Shown here in pieces: positions 21,341 to 30,326 of a DNA stretch of 64,000 nucleotides. The notes under the pieces are model-generated. The model made no database searches, had not been told where the DNA came from, and worked only from the letters and a program-made list of their open reading frames with translations. The position numbers and the translations under genes were made by a program. Source of the stretch: Nematopogon swammerdamellus (taxonomy: Eukaryota; Arthropoda; Insecta; Lepidoptera; Adelidae); NCBI GenBank assembly GCA_946902875.1, contig OX336355.1:12185347-12249346 (forward strand), written 5' to 3'. Position 1 is the stretch's first letter; every line of letters starts with the position of its first letter.

Positions 21341-21359
21341 CTCTATGCCATTATGTAAT

Positions 21360-21690
21360 CGTGTGTGGCCGGTACTTTAAAAGAATAGCCCAACTGCATC
21401 TCTCCCAATGTATGTCGTAAAAGGCGATTAAGGGATATGACTACCTTCTTATATTGCTAGGTGGTAGGGTTTCACCCGCCCCGGTTGGTACCACCGCACT
21501 GAATGAAAGGCCGGTCCAAACGGCTATGTAAATAGTTTGTGTTTTCCGTCCAGTTCAGTGTAGCCAGCACGACCGAAGGGAAGCACTGACGTGGCACCAA
21601 GTTCACCCGGTGTTATGGGCATCACGCAAACATCACGGATGTTGTAGGTGATGTAGCCAACCGTGTCAGTTTACATAAAAAAATGTACTA
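21360..21690 (+). repeat. S3 scrap joined to SINE S2
   Basis: TGTATGTCGTAAAAGGCGAT, then the S2 core GCTAGGTGGTAGGGTTTCAC, ACCGCACTGAATGAAAGG, GTCCAGTTCAGTGTAGCC, and the end GATGTAGCCAACCGTGTCAG with an A-rich tail. Confidence 0.75.
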
Positions 21691-22080
21691 CAAAATGTTG
21701 TATTGTTAGGTCAAAGTGGAGACTTGATGAAAACCAAAAAAATAAACTGTTAAAACTTCAATAAAGTTCGTATACAATATAATATGAATTTCACCAATAT
21801 ACATAGGTGCGTAATTTCTTACTTGTAAACTAATCTAAACTAAGACTTCTAAAACTAAACAATTCGTTCAATAATATATAAACTTAGCGATGATTCTATA
21901 AATTTAAAATCTTCAAATCAGACTGTATCCAAATAACAATAATTTGAATTTGTATTTTCACTTCTACGGTTGGCCATGGAGTGTTTAAACTCTAAATAAA
22001 TCACTTAAACCTCATTCGTCATCATCCTTTCAAGTTCTTCTTCAACCCTCTTTCTAGAAACAATATCCACTAAAGATCAT
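21690..22080. other. no gene seen; possible 3' UTR of minus-strand exon
   Basis: AT-rich. Being downstream of the coding exon that stops at 22081 (minus), it may contain that exon's 3' UTR. No clear AATAAA on the minus strand was found. Confidence 0.3.
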
Positions 22081-22383
22081 CTAGGTCGATTTGATAATAC
22101 CTTCCAAAAGGTTTCCATTTACACCTTTCGTCCCATCCTTCTTCCTCCTAGCATTGCCGCACGCAGCCCTGGCCGCTTCGCAAGCACACTGCGCAGACTG
22201 TTTCGTCTGCGCGCAATCCATTAAGGCGCACTTCATCTTGTTCTTAAGATGCAACAAACGGTTCTTGGCCTCGGTTTCGGCCATCCCTTTTTCCTTGAGA
22301 TTTTTCTTGGTTCCATCGAAGACGCAGCCGCTTGCCTTGTCGAGCGAAGTGGAGCATTGAGACGCTTGGAGAAGCAATTTGTG
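22081..22383 (-). CDS. alternative or duplicated last exon, HKLL-type Cys-rich domain
   Basis: The exon probably starts at 22383 after the acceptor CATGTCCATTAG (phase 0) and encodes 100 residues to TAG. It begins HKLLLQASQCSTSLDKASG and contains KQSAQCACEAARAACGNARR. The exon at 26633-26355 has the same start (HKLL) and the same block (KQSAKCACEAARVACENA), so the two are duplicates. No first exon of its own can be seen between it and the next exon upstream; the gene at 30557-26355 is on the same strand and splices in phase 0. It may therefore be a mutually exclusive last exon of that gene, or a partial gene copy. The helical, Ala/Lys-rich character fits the coiled-coil end of DUF745-type proteins, with many added cysteines. 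Function is unknown. Confidence 0.55.
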   Translation of the reverse strand, partial: HKLLLQASQCSTSLDKASGCVFDGTKKNLKEKGMAETEAKNRLLHLKNKMKCALMDCAQTKQSAQCACEAARAACGNARRKKDGTKGVNGNLLEGIIKST

Positions 22384-22389
22384 CTAATG

Positions 22390-22935
22390 GACATGGAAGA
22401 TGTGAATTAGTAGAAAGTGCTGGTGGAGTTAGGTATATTTAAGTTGGCGGAAATAGTGAGAGCAGTAGGAGTGACTGCGCTGGACCAGATGGGTGATACG
22501 TATCAGTGGAGAGAATGAAACAAATTTATGGAAAAAGCAGGCAGCCTAGTTATAATATCGCGCATAATATTTACAACAGCCTAGTTATAGCATAGCATAG
22601 CATATCGCAAGCTTGAAAAACCCATAACAACGAAAATAAACATACATATGACGATGAAGAACATCCTATTAAAATTGTATTGAACATTTTACGTGACTGT
22701 GAGAACACTATTATGGAAAACTGTTGGCAGAAACCACAAGAAAATTGTATAGTTTTCATTACAACTCTTAAGGTTAATTTAATACTCAAAAATATTTGAA
22801 TTTATTTGCATTACTAGCCTGACTGATTTAGCACAGAAATAATCCCGTGCTGGGTACCGCTGGGGCGACCGCGGCGGTTGAATTTCGATGGTCGAATTGG
22901 AAGACATAAAACCTTTAGGCGTATTTTAATTTTTT
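22390..22935. other. no gene seen
   Basis: Intronic or intergenic. A 27-codon minus frame at 22581-22664 starts with a very hydrophobic MFFIVICMFIFVVMGF. It has no in-frame donor that joins the exon at 22383, so it is not called as a signal exon. Confidence 0.3.
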
Positions 22936-22939
22936 ATTT

Positions 22940-23065
22940 TTACGGAAACTGACACGATTGACTACATCACCTACAACATCCGTGATGTCAGCCCATAACA
23001 TCGGCTGAACTAGGTGCCATGTCAGTGCTTCCCTTCATTTCATGTCGGCTACACTGAACTGGGAT
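22940..23065 (-). repeat. SINE S2 3' fragment
   Basis: GGAAACTGACACGATTGACT, GATGTCAGCCCATAACATCG and TGTCGGCTACACTGAACTGG on the reverse strand. Confidence 0.7.
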
Positions 23066-23434
23066 TAATTTTATTTGAGTTTTGTTAACAAAACTTATAA
23101 GTTAAGTTTATTTTGCACTTTCATAATAAAAATCGCGGAGTTCCATACTTCAGGTTAATTGAATTTCACCCCTACTTGCTCATGTTTCTATCTGATGGAC
23201 TCATGGACTTTCTATTCTCACTTTTTTGTTATGTAATAAGAAATTTATTTTTATTTTAACACTGGAAATATTTTTTCGATCGATGCTGGTATTGTATGGA
23301 TCTAGTGAGTTTTTTTTACTCATTAGATCTGTTTATATAAAAACGGGATCTAATGAGAATTTTCATTATCAATATTAGCTTATTTATTAAAAAAAATATC
23401 AAAATAGATTCGATCTATTTAGAATTTATCTTCT

Positions 23435-23705
23435 CATATACATACATACCACACGCTGTATCCCGACAATCGGGGTAATCAGAGTAACCGGTGTTGTGCT
23501 GCGAGCACTCTGGTAAATTACAGCACAACATTGACCACCACGCTTCGCAATGTATTCGGACAAGATAACTGTTAAGCAGCAAGTAAGGCACGAAGACTCA
23601 ACTGCTGCACGACTCGCTGCAGAACCGTGCGAAGGTGAGAGGTGGCTAGACGGTCGCCCTATAGCACGGCATCTTGACATATCCCTTAGACGCCTTTTAC
23701 GACAT
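23435..23705 (+). repeat. dispersed repeat, family S3
   Basis: CACACGCTGTATCCCGACAA through GGTGTTGTGCTGCGAGCACT, GCAAGTAAGGCACGAAGACT and GCCTTTTACGACATGCACAT. Confidence 0.75.
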
Positions 23706-24176
23706 GCACATGTTATTTGTTAAGATTGTCATTGTATTGCCTACAATATAGTTCCAGGCGCCTGGTACACTTATCCCTACCAAGCTATCCCCCCTGGTAG
23801 GGATAAGTGGAAAAAAATTCCACTTATCCCTACCAGTAGGGATAGGTGGAAAGTGGAAACTGTGACTGAGTGCACTTATCCCTACCAGGCTTTCCACTCC
23901 GACCAACTAAACGGACCAACTAGTTGTGCAGAATGGAACTCGATGAAGGCATTTATTCCAATTCAACCAACTAGTTGATCAGATAATATTTCAAACGATA
24001 TAATTTGGTATCATTTTATTCCCAACGAATCAACTGGATAGGGTACTCCGACCAACTGAACTGACCAATTGAAACGTATCAAATATTTGTCTTTCTCAAC
24101 GATACAACTTTTTGGTTGGTCCGATAGGAATATTTTATTAATTTAAATTAAATGGTTTTTATCGTGTATACTTACA

Positions 24177-25432
24177 TGAAAACCCGAAAGACTTGTTAAG
24201 ACTACTGGGAACGGTTCTAAAGTACCAGGGCAGCAGAAATTGAGAGGAGGTTTCCATAATTTTATATAAGCTAATTATGGAAACCTCCTTTAAATTTCTG
24301 CTGCCCGGTACTTTGGTGACTTCATGTTTGTTAATTTTTCTTAATCCTGGCGTATATACAGGGTTACTGGTAATTCGATGCATTCCTTTCAGGGGGTTAT
24401 AGTAGAGGTAATTTGTGTTTTTTTAACCATATAATGCCTATTCCGAAAATGCTTGGTTTACGAGTTATTTAAAATTTTGTGTTTTTTTCGAAAACGTCAA
24501 CCTTGCTACAATGTTTTCTTAATAAAAAAAAACCGTTGCAATTTTTTTTTAATTTTGTAATTATTTTGTAAACTACATAGCTTAGCAATGCTTGATTGTA
24601 CAAAATTAATAAAATGGGATGCCACAAATAAAAACAGTGCATGTTTAAACATGGAAAATACCAGAAATAAAAGCTTCGTTTCCTAATTGTACAATTTTTA
24701 TTTCGAAAAATGTATACTACGTGAAGTGTACTAATCAGTGTAAAAAATTTTCCATTTAAGCAGCTTTAAAATAAGATATTATTTATTATAATTAAGCATT
24801 TGGTTTCATAAATAATAACTAAATACCTTTATACCTACCTAATACCTTTATAACTAAATACCTAAATAGGAATTATATGGTTAAAAAAACCACAAATTAC
24901 CTCTACTATAACCCCCTGAAAGGAATGCATCGAATTACCAGTAACCCTGTATATAATATATTTTTTTATAATTTTTGTCTAATTTTCAAAATTTACATAT
25001 TTTAAAAATATTTAAAAAAACAAAACGACTATTAACTTAATTATGGAAACCTTTCAATTTCTACTGCCCTGGTACTTTAGAACCACAGAGCATTAAATAC
25101 CTACCGCCCGCGCCCCCTACTAGAGGCGCCCTAAGCGATGATATTTGAAACCCAATAACCGTACGCTGAGCTGCTAGCGCTTCGTATGTGTGTGTGTGTG
25201 CTAGTATCGACACTACATACAAAGAGGAGCAAGTTAGGCACACGCACAAAACAAATGCACACGCACAGCACACATATATACACACATGTAAGTCATAGGC
25301 CACGCCCACAGGCTTCAACGGCGTTGTAGAGAAATCGCGCTCACGGCCTCTAGTAGGGGCGGGCGCGCGCATATCATGCTCTGTGCTTAGAACCGTTCCC
25401 AGTAGTCTAACCAAGGTAGTCTTTCGGGTTTC
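24177..25432. mobile_element. middle element of the nested TIR stack
   Basis: The left end AAACCCGAAAGACTTGTTAA continues ACTACTGGGAACGGTTCTAA and is mirrored at the right as TTAGAACCGTTCCCAGTAGT and GTCTTTCGGGTTTCC. Next to the left end a hairpin pairs CAGCAGAAATTGAGAGGAGG with its mirror around 24280. The right interior (25080-25390) is GC-richer with a TGTG run. Confidence 0.6.
24353..24956. mobile_element. inner element of the nested TIR stack
   Basis: The ends TATACAGGGTTACTGGTAAT and ATTACCAGTAACCCTGTATA begin arms of about 85 bp, including the shared AGTAGAGGTAATTTGTG. The core is AT-rich without ORF. TA at both margins would fit a Tc1/mariner-type or similar 2-bp duplication, but this is not certain. 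Confidence 0.7.
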
Positions 25433-25559
25433 CATTTTAATTACGGTGACTGTATTCTGACCATTTCAAATACTGACGAATTGCAAATCTGACCATTTGA
25501 AAGTCTGACGATTTGAAAATCAGACCAAATGAAAACAAAGGCATTATGGAAAGGGGTAA

Positions 25560-25735
25560 ATCAAGTAGTCATTATGGGAAGTGGTCATTATGGGAAGTGG
25601 TCATTATGGGAAGTTGTCATTATGGAAAGTGGTCATTGTGGGAAAGTAGTCATTACGGGAAATGGACGAACTGGGAGTGGTCATTCTGGGAAGTGGTCAT
25701 TTTAGGAAGTGGTCATTCTGGGACGAAACGAATCC
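25560..25735 (+). repeat. 16-bp minisatellite
   Basis: About ten copies of CATTATGGGAAGTGGT with increasing divergence to the right (CATTCTGGGAAGTGGT). It lies inside the outer TIR element. The 80-95-codon frames through it are artefacts. Confidence 0.85.
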
Positions 25736-25985
25736 GTTTCAGTTGGTCCGTTTAGTTGGTCGGAGTGGAAAGCCTGGTAGGGATAAGTGCACTCAGAGTT
25801 TCCACTTTCCACCTATCCCTACTGGTAGGGATAAGTGGAATTGTTTTCCACTTATCCCTACCAGGGGGGATAGCTTGGCAGGGATAAGGGTACCATGTCG
25901 TTCCGGGCACTTTGTGAACATTTCGTTGGCTTTTATTGATCTTAAATGAGAATCAAACAATATACATATTTCTTTTTAAACTTTC

Positions 25986-25991
25986 TTTATT
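25986..25991 (-). terminator. candidate poly-A signal for the DUF745 gene
   Basis: AATAAA on the minus strand, 364 bp downstream of the stop codon of the exon ending at 26355. Confidence 0.35.
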
Positions 25992-26354
25992 TTCAATAAA
26001 TTCGTAATATATACACCTTCATATACTCTAGAAGAGAGATAAGCTATATAGTGTAGCGAATACTAAATTAACACAGATAGAACAAAGAACATGCTTACAA
26101 ACTTAAAATTGTAATTCTAAAATAATTCTAAAATTCTAAAATAAAATTTTTACAAATAATTAAATTCACATGAAGCACTACATCGCATTGCGTCGCCTTT
26201 TTATATTTCTAATCTTTTAAACTGGTTCAACTATTTGTCTTCTTTGCGGTTTCTCCCTCCAAGTAGGTAAATATGTTGTCCTGTTTTCTCATTTGAATTT
26301 CATCCGTCATTTTGTCTACATCCTCATTCACTTCTCATTTTCTTCAGCTGTTGT

Positions 26355-26633
26355 CTATGGCACATTCATCTTCTTAAATTCGTCACTTCTTTTGCACTTA
26401 GCATTCTCACAGGCCACCCTGGCTGCCTCGCACGCACATTTCGCCGATTGCTTAATCTGGTTCATCTCGCTGCATTCGCATGTCAATTTCTTTTGCAGGC
26501 ACGCCGCCCGTTTCCTGGCTTCTTCTGTACCGTGCAGGAGGCCGGCCATAGCAACCTTGATTTTGTCCAGGACTGCCTTTGTGGATTTGTCCGTCGCTGC
26601 AGCCAGCTGGGTTACTTGGCACAGTAGCTTGTG
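26355..26633 (-). CDS. DUF745-family gene A, probable last exon (HKLL Cys-rich domain)
   Basis: It opens after the acceptor TTAAACTTCCAG at 26633 in phase 0 and encodes 92 residues to TAG. It starts HKLLCQVTQLAAATDKSTKA and carries LQKKLTCECSEMNQIKQSAK and CACEAARVACENAKCKR. Exons 1 and 2 of the same strand (30557-30327, 29666-29463) end in phase-0 donors, so the three join without a frame change into about 237 residues. DUF745 proteins normally continue into a further Ala-rich helical region at this point, and this exon could supply it, but its cysteines are unusual. The link over a 2.8-kb intron is inferred. The paralogous exon at 22383-22081 could replace it by alternative splicing. Confidence 0.6.
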   Translation of the reverse strand, partial: HKLLCQVTQLAAATDKSTKAVLDKIKVAMAGLLHGTEEARKRAACLQKKLTCECSEMNQIKQSAKCACEAARVACENAKCKRSDEFKKMNVP

Positions 26634-26639
26634 CTGGAA

Positions 26640-27200
26640 GTTTAACAGTCAGTGTTAGCTTCGGTATGGCATCTTCAATTAACAGTATATTCTTGGAACA
26701 CTATTCGCTTTGGCGACATTTGTACATCCTGGCAGTGGATATGGAATGCCACGAGAACAGTTGTTTGCTCTTAGATTTTTTTTTATTTGTTACTAAAAAT
26801 TTTTGCATATAATTTCACGGCCAACCAAATATTAGAGCAGGGGTACATTCAACTTTACAGTTCATAGTAGATTTCATCAAGAACAAAATATGAAGATACC
26901 GTTCGGGATTCACGGTAGTGAATACATACAGGGTACTGTATGTGAATAAATCGAATTGATTTTAATATTCCAGTAAAATGATACTACCTGATAATGTTAC
27001 AGTACAATGTGAATGTAGGTATGGAAAATGTAAAAAGAAATGAAACCAGTAATTTGATGTCATACAAAGTTTATTCAAAATTTATTAGAATAAAGAACAA
27101 AAATATCAATATATTTAAATTAGTAGGTACATAAAATATTTTTTAAAGCACATTTTATTGAAACTAATTCTGCAGTACTGAAACATTTTGAGAGACATCA
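26640..27200. other. intronic, no gene seen
   Basis: AT-rich sequence between two minus-strand coding pieces. No signal-peptide ORF was found that could join the exon at 26633. Confidence 0.35.
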
Positions 27201-27212
27201 AACTTGATTTAT

Positions 27213-27410
27213 TTACTTCGAGCAACATTTCAATTTCGTCAATTTTTCTTTATCTCCTACTCTACCTCCTCTTTTACCTCCTCCTTTACCTCCTCCTTTA
27301 GCTTTTTTAAGTTCTAAAATACAACCTATAACTCTGGTGCAAAAGAAGCGTGAATACAGCGTTAAGGCTGCCCCCAAAGCAAAATAAGCCATTGGCATAA
27401 TATAAATCAT
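27213..27410 (-). CDS. possible second small ORF downstream of micropeptide 3
   Basis: A 65-codon frame beginning MIYIMPMAYFALGAALTLYS, then a CTRVIGCILELKK segment, a Gly/Lys repeat (GGGK twice, then RGG) and a KLKCCSK end. It starts 33 bp after the stop of micropeptide 3, and its stop codon overlaps AATAAA (27213-27208). One transcript could therefore carry both as a dicistronic mRNA, a layout known for insect small peptides. It shows the same plan as the micropeptides: hydrophobic start, basic tail, cysteines. It lacks the Cys3/Cys18/Pro20 pattern. An in-frame stop lies just upstream, so it is not simply the spliced 3' part of the first ORF unless an internal acceptor is used. Confidence 0.4.
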   Translation of the reverse strand: MIYIMPMAYFALGAALTLYSRFFCTRVIGCILELKKAKGGGKGGGKRGGRVGDKEKLTKLKCCSK

Positions 27411-27443
27411 TATTTAAAGAATTGCAAAGCTGTTGAGTTGAAT

Positions 27444-27578
27444 TTAATTCTTCTTCTTCTTCGAAAGGCTTTGGGTCAGGCAAGACATAAAGTTGGGCGC
27501 TAGTTTCTGCAGGCAAACAGGAGCGCATGCCAACACAGATGCAGTTGCAATCAGAGTGCAAAGGGACATACAGATCAT
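27444..27578 (-). CDS. micropeptide 3 (MIC family)
   Basis: A 44-codon gene starting MICMSLCTLIATASVLACAP, then VCLQKLAPNFMSCLTQ and ending in KKKKN. Residues 1-4, Cys18 and Pro20 coincide with micropeptides 1 and 2, 10 kb away on the same strand. The N-terminal 18 residues are hydrophobic enough for a signal peptide or membrane anchor; a signal cleavage near Ala17-Pro20 is conceivable. Cysteines are at 3, 7, 18, 22 and 33. It lies in the presumed intron between exons 2 and 3 of the DUF745 gene, in the same orientation, so it needs its own promoter; ACCAGTC about 35 bp upstream resembles an initiator. The more visible 84-codon frame over the same bases is a shadow. The function is unknown. 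Confidence 0.65.
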   Translation of the reverse strand: MICMSLCTLIATASVLACAPVCLQKLAPNFMSCLTQSLSKKKKN

Positions 27579-27775
27579 TTTAAAGCCTCAACAGACGTGT
27601 TTCTTATTTGAGCAAAATTATAACACGACTGGTATAATTTTGAAATTGTAAATTTCGTCCGAATCGATGTCGAAGCAGCGAAAATTCTAAATTTAGAAGT
27701 CTTCGATAAGACGACGGGTATTTGCGTTGAACGTAGGCTCTTCAGAGTACCTTTCAAAGAACAGAAAACACAAAG

Positions 27776-28048
27776 TTACAACGTAACAATAACAATGCGA
27801 TAGAAACACAAGATGGCATCTTCAACAACTACTACCAACAGAGAACGTTCGATGTACAGTGGTGGCATATAACAGTTATTTCGTAAACTGTAACTAAATC
27901 CGATATGGTAGTAATTGTACAACTGAACGAAACCACCATGCCTTTCTAAAGCAGATATATTGTTGACGTATATAACACTGTATTTTCGATTCATACAAGA
28001 TCTCACTCTGGTAGGAATTGTTGAAGAGTTGCTTGAAGACACACACAT
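27776..28048 (-). CDS. unrecognised 90-codon ORF
   Basis: It begins MCVSSSNSSTIPTRVRSCMN and ends with a hydrophobic LLVVVVEDAILCFYRIVIV. It lies 200 bp upstream of micropeptide 3 on the same strand and is not part of a repeat seen elsewhere in the window. There is no recognisable domain, and chance cannot be excluded at this length. If micropeptide 3 has a long leader, this would be part of it. Confidence 0.2.
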   Translation of the reverse strand: MCVSSSNSSTIPTRVRSCMNRKYSVIYVNNISALERHGGFVQLYNYYHIGFSYSLRNNCYMPPLYIERSLLVVVVEDAILCFYRIVIVTL

Positions 28049-28404
28049 TTTTCATAACCGAAATCACGTAAAACTGTGAATAAGTCTCTCTCCTTTATTC
28101 TGAGATGAGTTCAGAATAATTTGTTGAAAGGAAAACACGTTGCCCTAAGCGGCGTTCTCAATATGCAAATGAAAGGATACAATCGTGCAGCGTAACGTGA
28201 GTGATTATCTAACTGAAATTGAACTACGAGTAGTAAGTAATATGGACAAACTCGAAAAACTTGCAAAAAACTATATAACAGAATCACATCTTCGAGCTGC
28301 ATGTTCACCTAGTACTACAAACGAAAATAATGTTTAATTTAATTAAATGAACGGAAAGTGTGTGACCACAAGTTCAGTGTGAAGTAGGTTTACTCATAAA
28401 TAAT

Positions 28405-28637
28405 GTATTACCTTCTTACATTACTAGGTGGTAGGGTTTAACCCGCCCGGGTCGGTACCACCGCACTGAATGTAAATTCGGTCGAAACGGCCATGTAAAT
28501 AGTTTTTGTTTTCCCTCCAGTTCATTGCAGCCGACTCGACCGAAGGGAAGCACTGACATGGCACCTAGTTCATCAAGGTGTTATGGGTTGACATCACGGA
28601 TGTTGTATGTGATGTAGTCAACCGTGTCAGTTTCCAG

Positions 28638-28672
<35 letters not shown>
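28405..28672 (+). repeat. SINE S2 with TA microsatellite
   Basis: S2 core ACTAGGTGGTAGGGTTTAAC to GATGTAGTCAACCGTGTCAG, then a run of about 30 bp of TA repeats (28637-28668) in place of the usual A tail. Confidence 0.8.
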
Positions 28673-28675
<3 letters not shown>

Positions 28676-28679
28676 AAGA

Positions 28680-29180
28680 AAGAAGATATAATGAAAAACT
28701 GGTGAAGAATAAATGAAATAAATTAGCGATGAATGCCAACATATTTTATTGTAATTAAAATATTTAGTAGGCCGAATCACATAACCAGATTAATGAGGAT
28801 AGTAAATACATTGTCCTTCAGCCAGCGTTCAAAACTGTATTTGGAAACAAACTATAGATAGAACCAATTGTGACAAGTTGGAGAGCATTCTTACTGCCTT
28901 CAGAACGCCCAATAAACAATAAACAATTTTGGAAAAATTAAACGTTAATTCGTTCGTTCGCCGTCCGTCCGTCAAGTCTCACCGCTAGTCTGTCACGGCG
29001 GCATCAACACGAACATGGACCATGATAATTGAAGAATTTAATTAAACTTGTTAAATTTCAATTGTTCAGGGGCTGGACTTAAATACAGCGCTGAGTCTAG
29101 TGAAATCTTCACTAGACTCAGCATAGGCTGTGTCGAGTCCTTTTTTTTCCTGTTCCGTAATTATTTGAATGTGTGTTTTA
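28680..29180. other. intronic, no gene seen
   Basis: AT-rich sequence in the intron of the DUF745 gene. A hairpin CTGAGTCTAGTGAA / TTCACTAGACTCAG lies at about 29091-29119. Confidence 0.35.
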
Positions 29181-29184
29181 ATTC

Positions 29185-29335
29185 TCATCCATCCACTCCC
29201 GGCTACCTTTTTTAGGTCGTCTGTCCACCCAGGCGGGGTGTCGCGTGTGGAGGCGTGCCTTGGGAGAGGCCTATGTCCAGCAGTGGACCGATACAGGCTG
29301 ATAATGATGATGATGATGATGATGATGTGTTTTAA
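29185..29335 (+). repeat. LINE-tail repeat with ATG trinucleotide run
   Basis: Contains GGCGTGCCTTGGGAGAGGCC, TATGTCCAGCAGTGGAC and GGCTGATAATGATGATGATG. This is a common lepidopteran 3' tail; a second copy in the same orientation is at 30165-30300. Confidence 0.7.
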
Positions 29336-29462
29336 TTATTATTTCCTTGTTGTTATTTCTTTGACTGTCTAAATGTGTGTTTTAATCATGTAATGCTGAA
29401 AGGAAAAAATAAATATATTTCTTATTCTTATTTTTATTCTTAAGTGTTAAGCTCATAGTTAC

Positions 29463-29666
29463 CATGGCAGCCGCCTGCTGAGCCGCTTGCATTGCCGCAT
29501 TCACGAGCGCCTGTTGCTGGTGGACGTTGGCACTGCTCTCGGCGACGACCGCCTCGGCCTCCTTGAGCTCCTGCTGGAGTTGCTCCACCACGGCCTGCTT
29601 GCCGGCCAGCGCAGCCTCGGCAGCCTTCGCCGCCTGCAGAGCCCTCTCGGCAAGCTGCGTCTTCAC
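29463..29666 (-). CDS. DUF745-family gene A, exon 2
   Basis: 68 codons between the acceptor TTTCCCCGACCAG (exon from 29666) and the donor ATG-GTAACT (29462), both phase 0. The peptide is an Ala/Gln/Glu-rich coiled coil: VKTQLAERALQAAKAAEAAL, then AGKQAVVEQLQQELKEAEAV. This is the heart of Pfam DUF745, an insect family of secreted helical proteins with no known function. From the LA pair to the intron it is exactly as long (64 residues) as the corresponding part of gene B, which ends at its own donor at 63198. The shared A-L-A-G-K-Q aligns without a gap. That confirms this donor. A read-through into the intron (VTMSLTLKN...) is therefore unlikely to be the real end. Confidence 0.85.
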
Positions 29667-29736
29667 CTGGTCGGGGAAAGGGACAGTGCGTCAACAAAAC
29701 TGTTGAAAAGCATTCGACAATTTTTGAGACCACAAA

Positions 29737-29967
29737 GTAGAGTGTTTTAATTTTACGAAGACACGAGGGCTACGAGGTAGGAAGCGGTGCGAGAGACGAC
29801 CGCGCGGAGCTCAGTAGAGAACGAAATCGATGCCAGGTCGGTACACCCGTTCTACACGTCTCCGCATCGCTCCGTCGAACCGAGTCGTCCCCTACTGAGC
29901 TCCGCGCGGTCTCACACCACTTCCTACCTCCTACCCCTCGTGCCTTCGTAAAATGAAAACACTCTAC
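29737..29967. mobile_element. MITE in intron 1 of the DUF745 gene
   Basis: GTAGAGTGTTTTAATTTTAC is mirrored by AAATGAAAACACTCTAC. The arms of about 90 bp include CGCGCGGAGCTCAGTAG and its mirror, with a short GC-rich loop. The frames of 81-97 codons overlapping it are not genes. Confidence 0.75.
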
Positions 29968-30164
29968 AAGGAAGTATTTGGGAGGAGGTTCGAAGAGATA
30001 AAGTAAAATCTTCATCGCTGCAACAATTTATTATAACATTCAAATGTGTTGCGAGAGGATACGCCTAGTTACAATCTAACGAACTGAATCAAAAAATCAT
30101 ACGAGCGAGACTGCGGATAAACGCAGCAACAATTTGAATAATTGTTTGAGCAACAAAAACCAAC

Positions 30165-30300
30165 GGCTGGGTGGATAGACGATCTAAAAAAGGTAGCCGT
30201 GAGCGGATGGACGAGAGGAGTCGAAGAGCGCATGCGGTGGCGTGCCTTGGGAGAGGCCCATGTCCAGCAGCACAGGCCGATGATGGTGATGAGCAAAAAC
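30165..30300 (+). repeat. LINE-tail repeat, second copy
   Basis: GGCGTGCCTTGGGAGAGGCC, CATGTCCAGCAGCACAGGCC, then GATGATGGTGATGAGC. It has the same orientation as 29185-29335; together they bracket exon 2. Confidence 0.65.
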
Positions 30301-30326
30301 TAGACGAATTAGGAGTTGATGAGTAC

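Larger units (their letters stand above)
23764..25894. mobile_element. outer element of a nested TIR stack
   Basis: Left arm (23764-23930) and right arm (25738-25894) are inverted copies of about 160 bp. They start GGTACACTTATCCCTACCAA and end TTGGCAGGGATAAGGGTACC. Each arm is itself built of CCACTTATCCCTACC and its mirror, so each can form cruciforms. Between them lie two further inverted-repeat elements and a 16-bp tandem array. No transposase ORF was found. Confidence 0.7.

Noticed and set aside
22581..22664. Hydrophobic 27-codon ORF upstream of the exon at 22383
   Set aside because: It looks like a signal peptide, but no in-frame donor of the right phase was found; it also lacks Cys18/Pro20.
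25061..25949. ORFs of 80-124 codons
   Set aside because: They cross TIR arms and the 16-bp minisatellite; compositions are repetitive and unlike any protein.
27307..27561. 84-codon ORF over micropeptide 3
   Set aside because: Shadow frame. The M-I-C frame matches two paralogues; this one matches nothing.
29382..29666. DUF745 exon 2 extended to a stop in the intron
   Set aside because: The paralogue splices at the same residue, and the extension runs into a simple A/T repeat.
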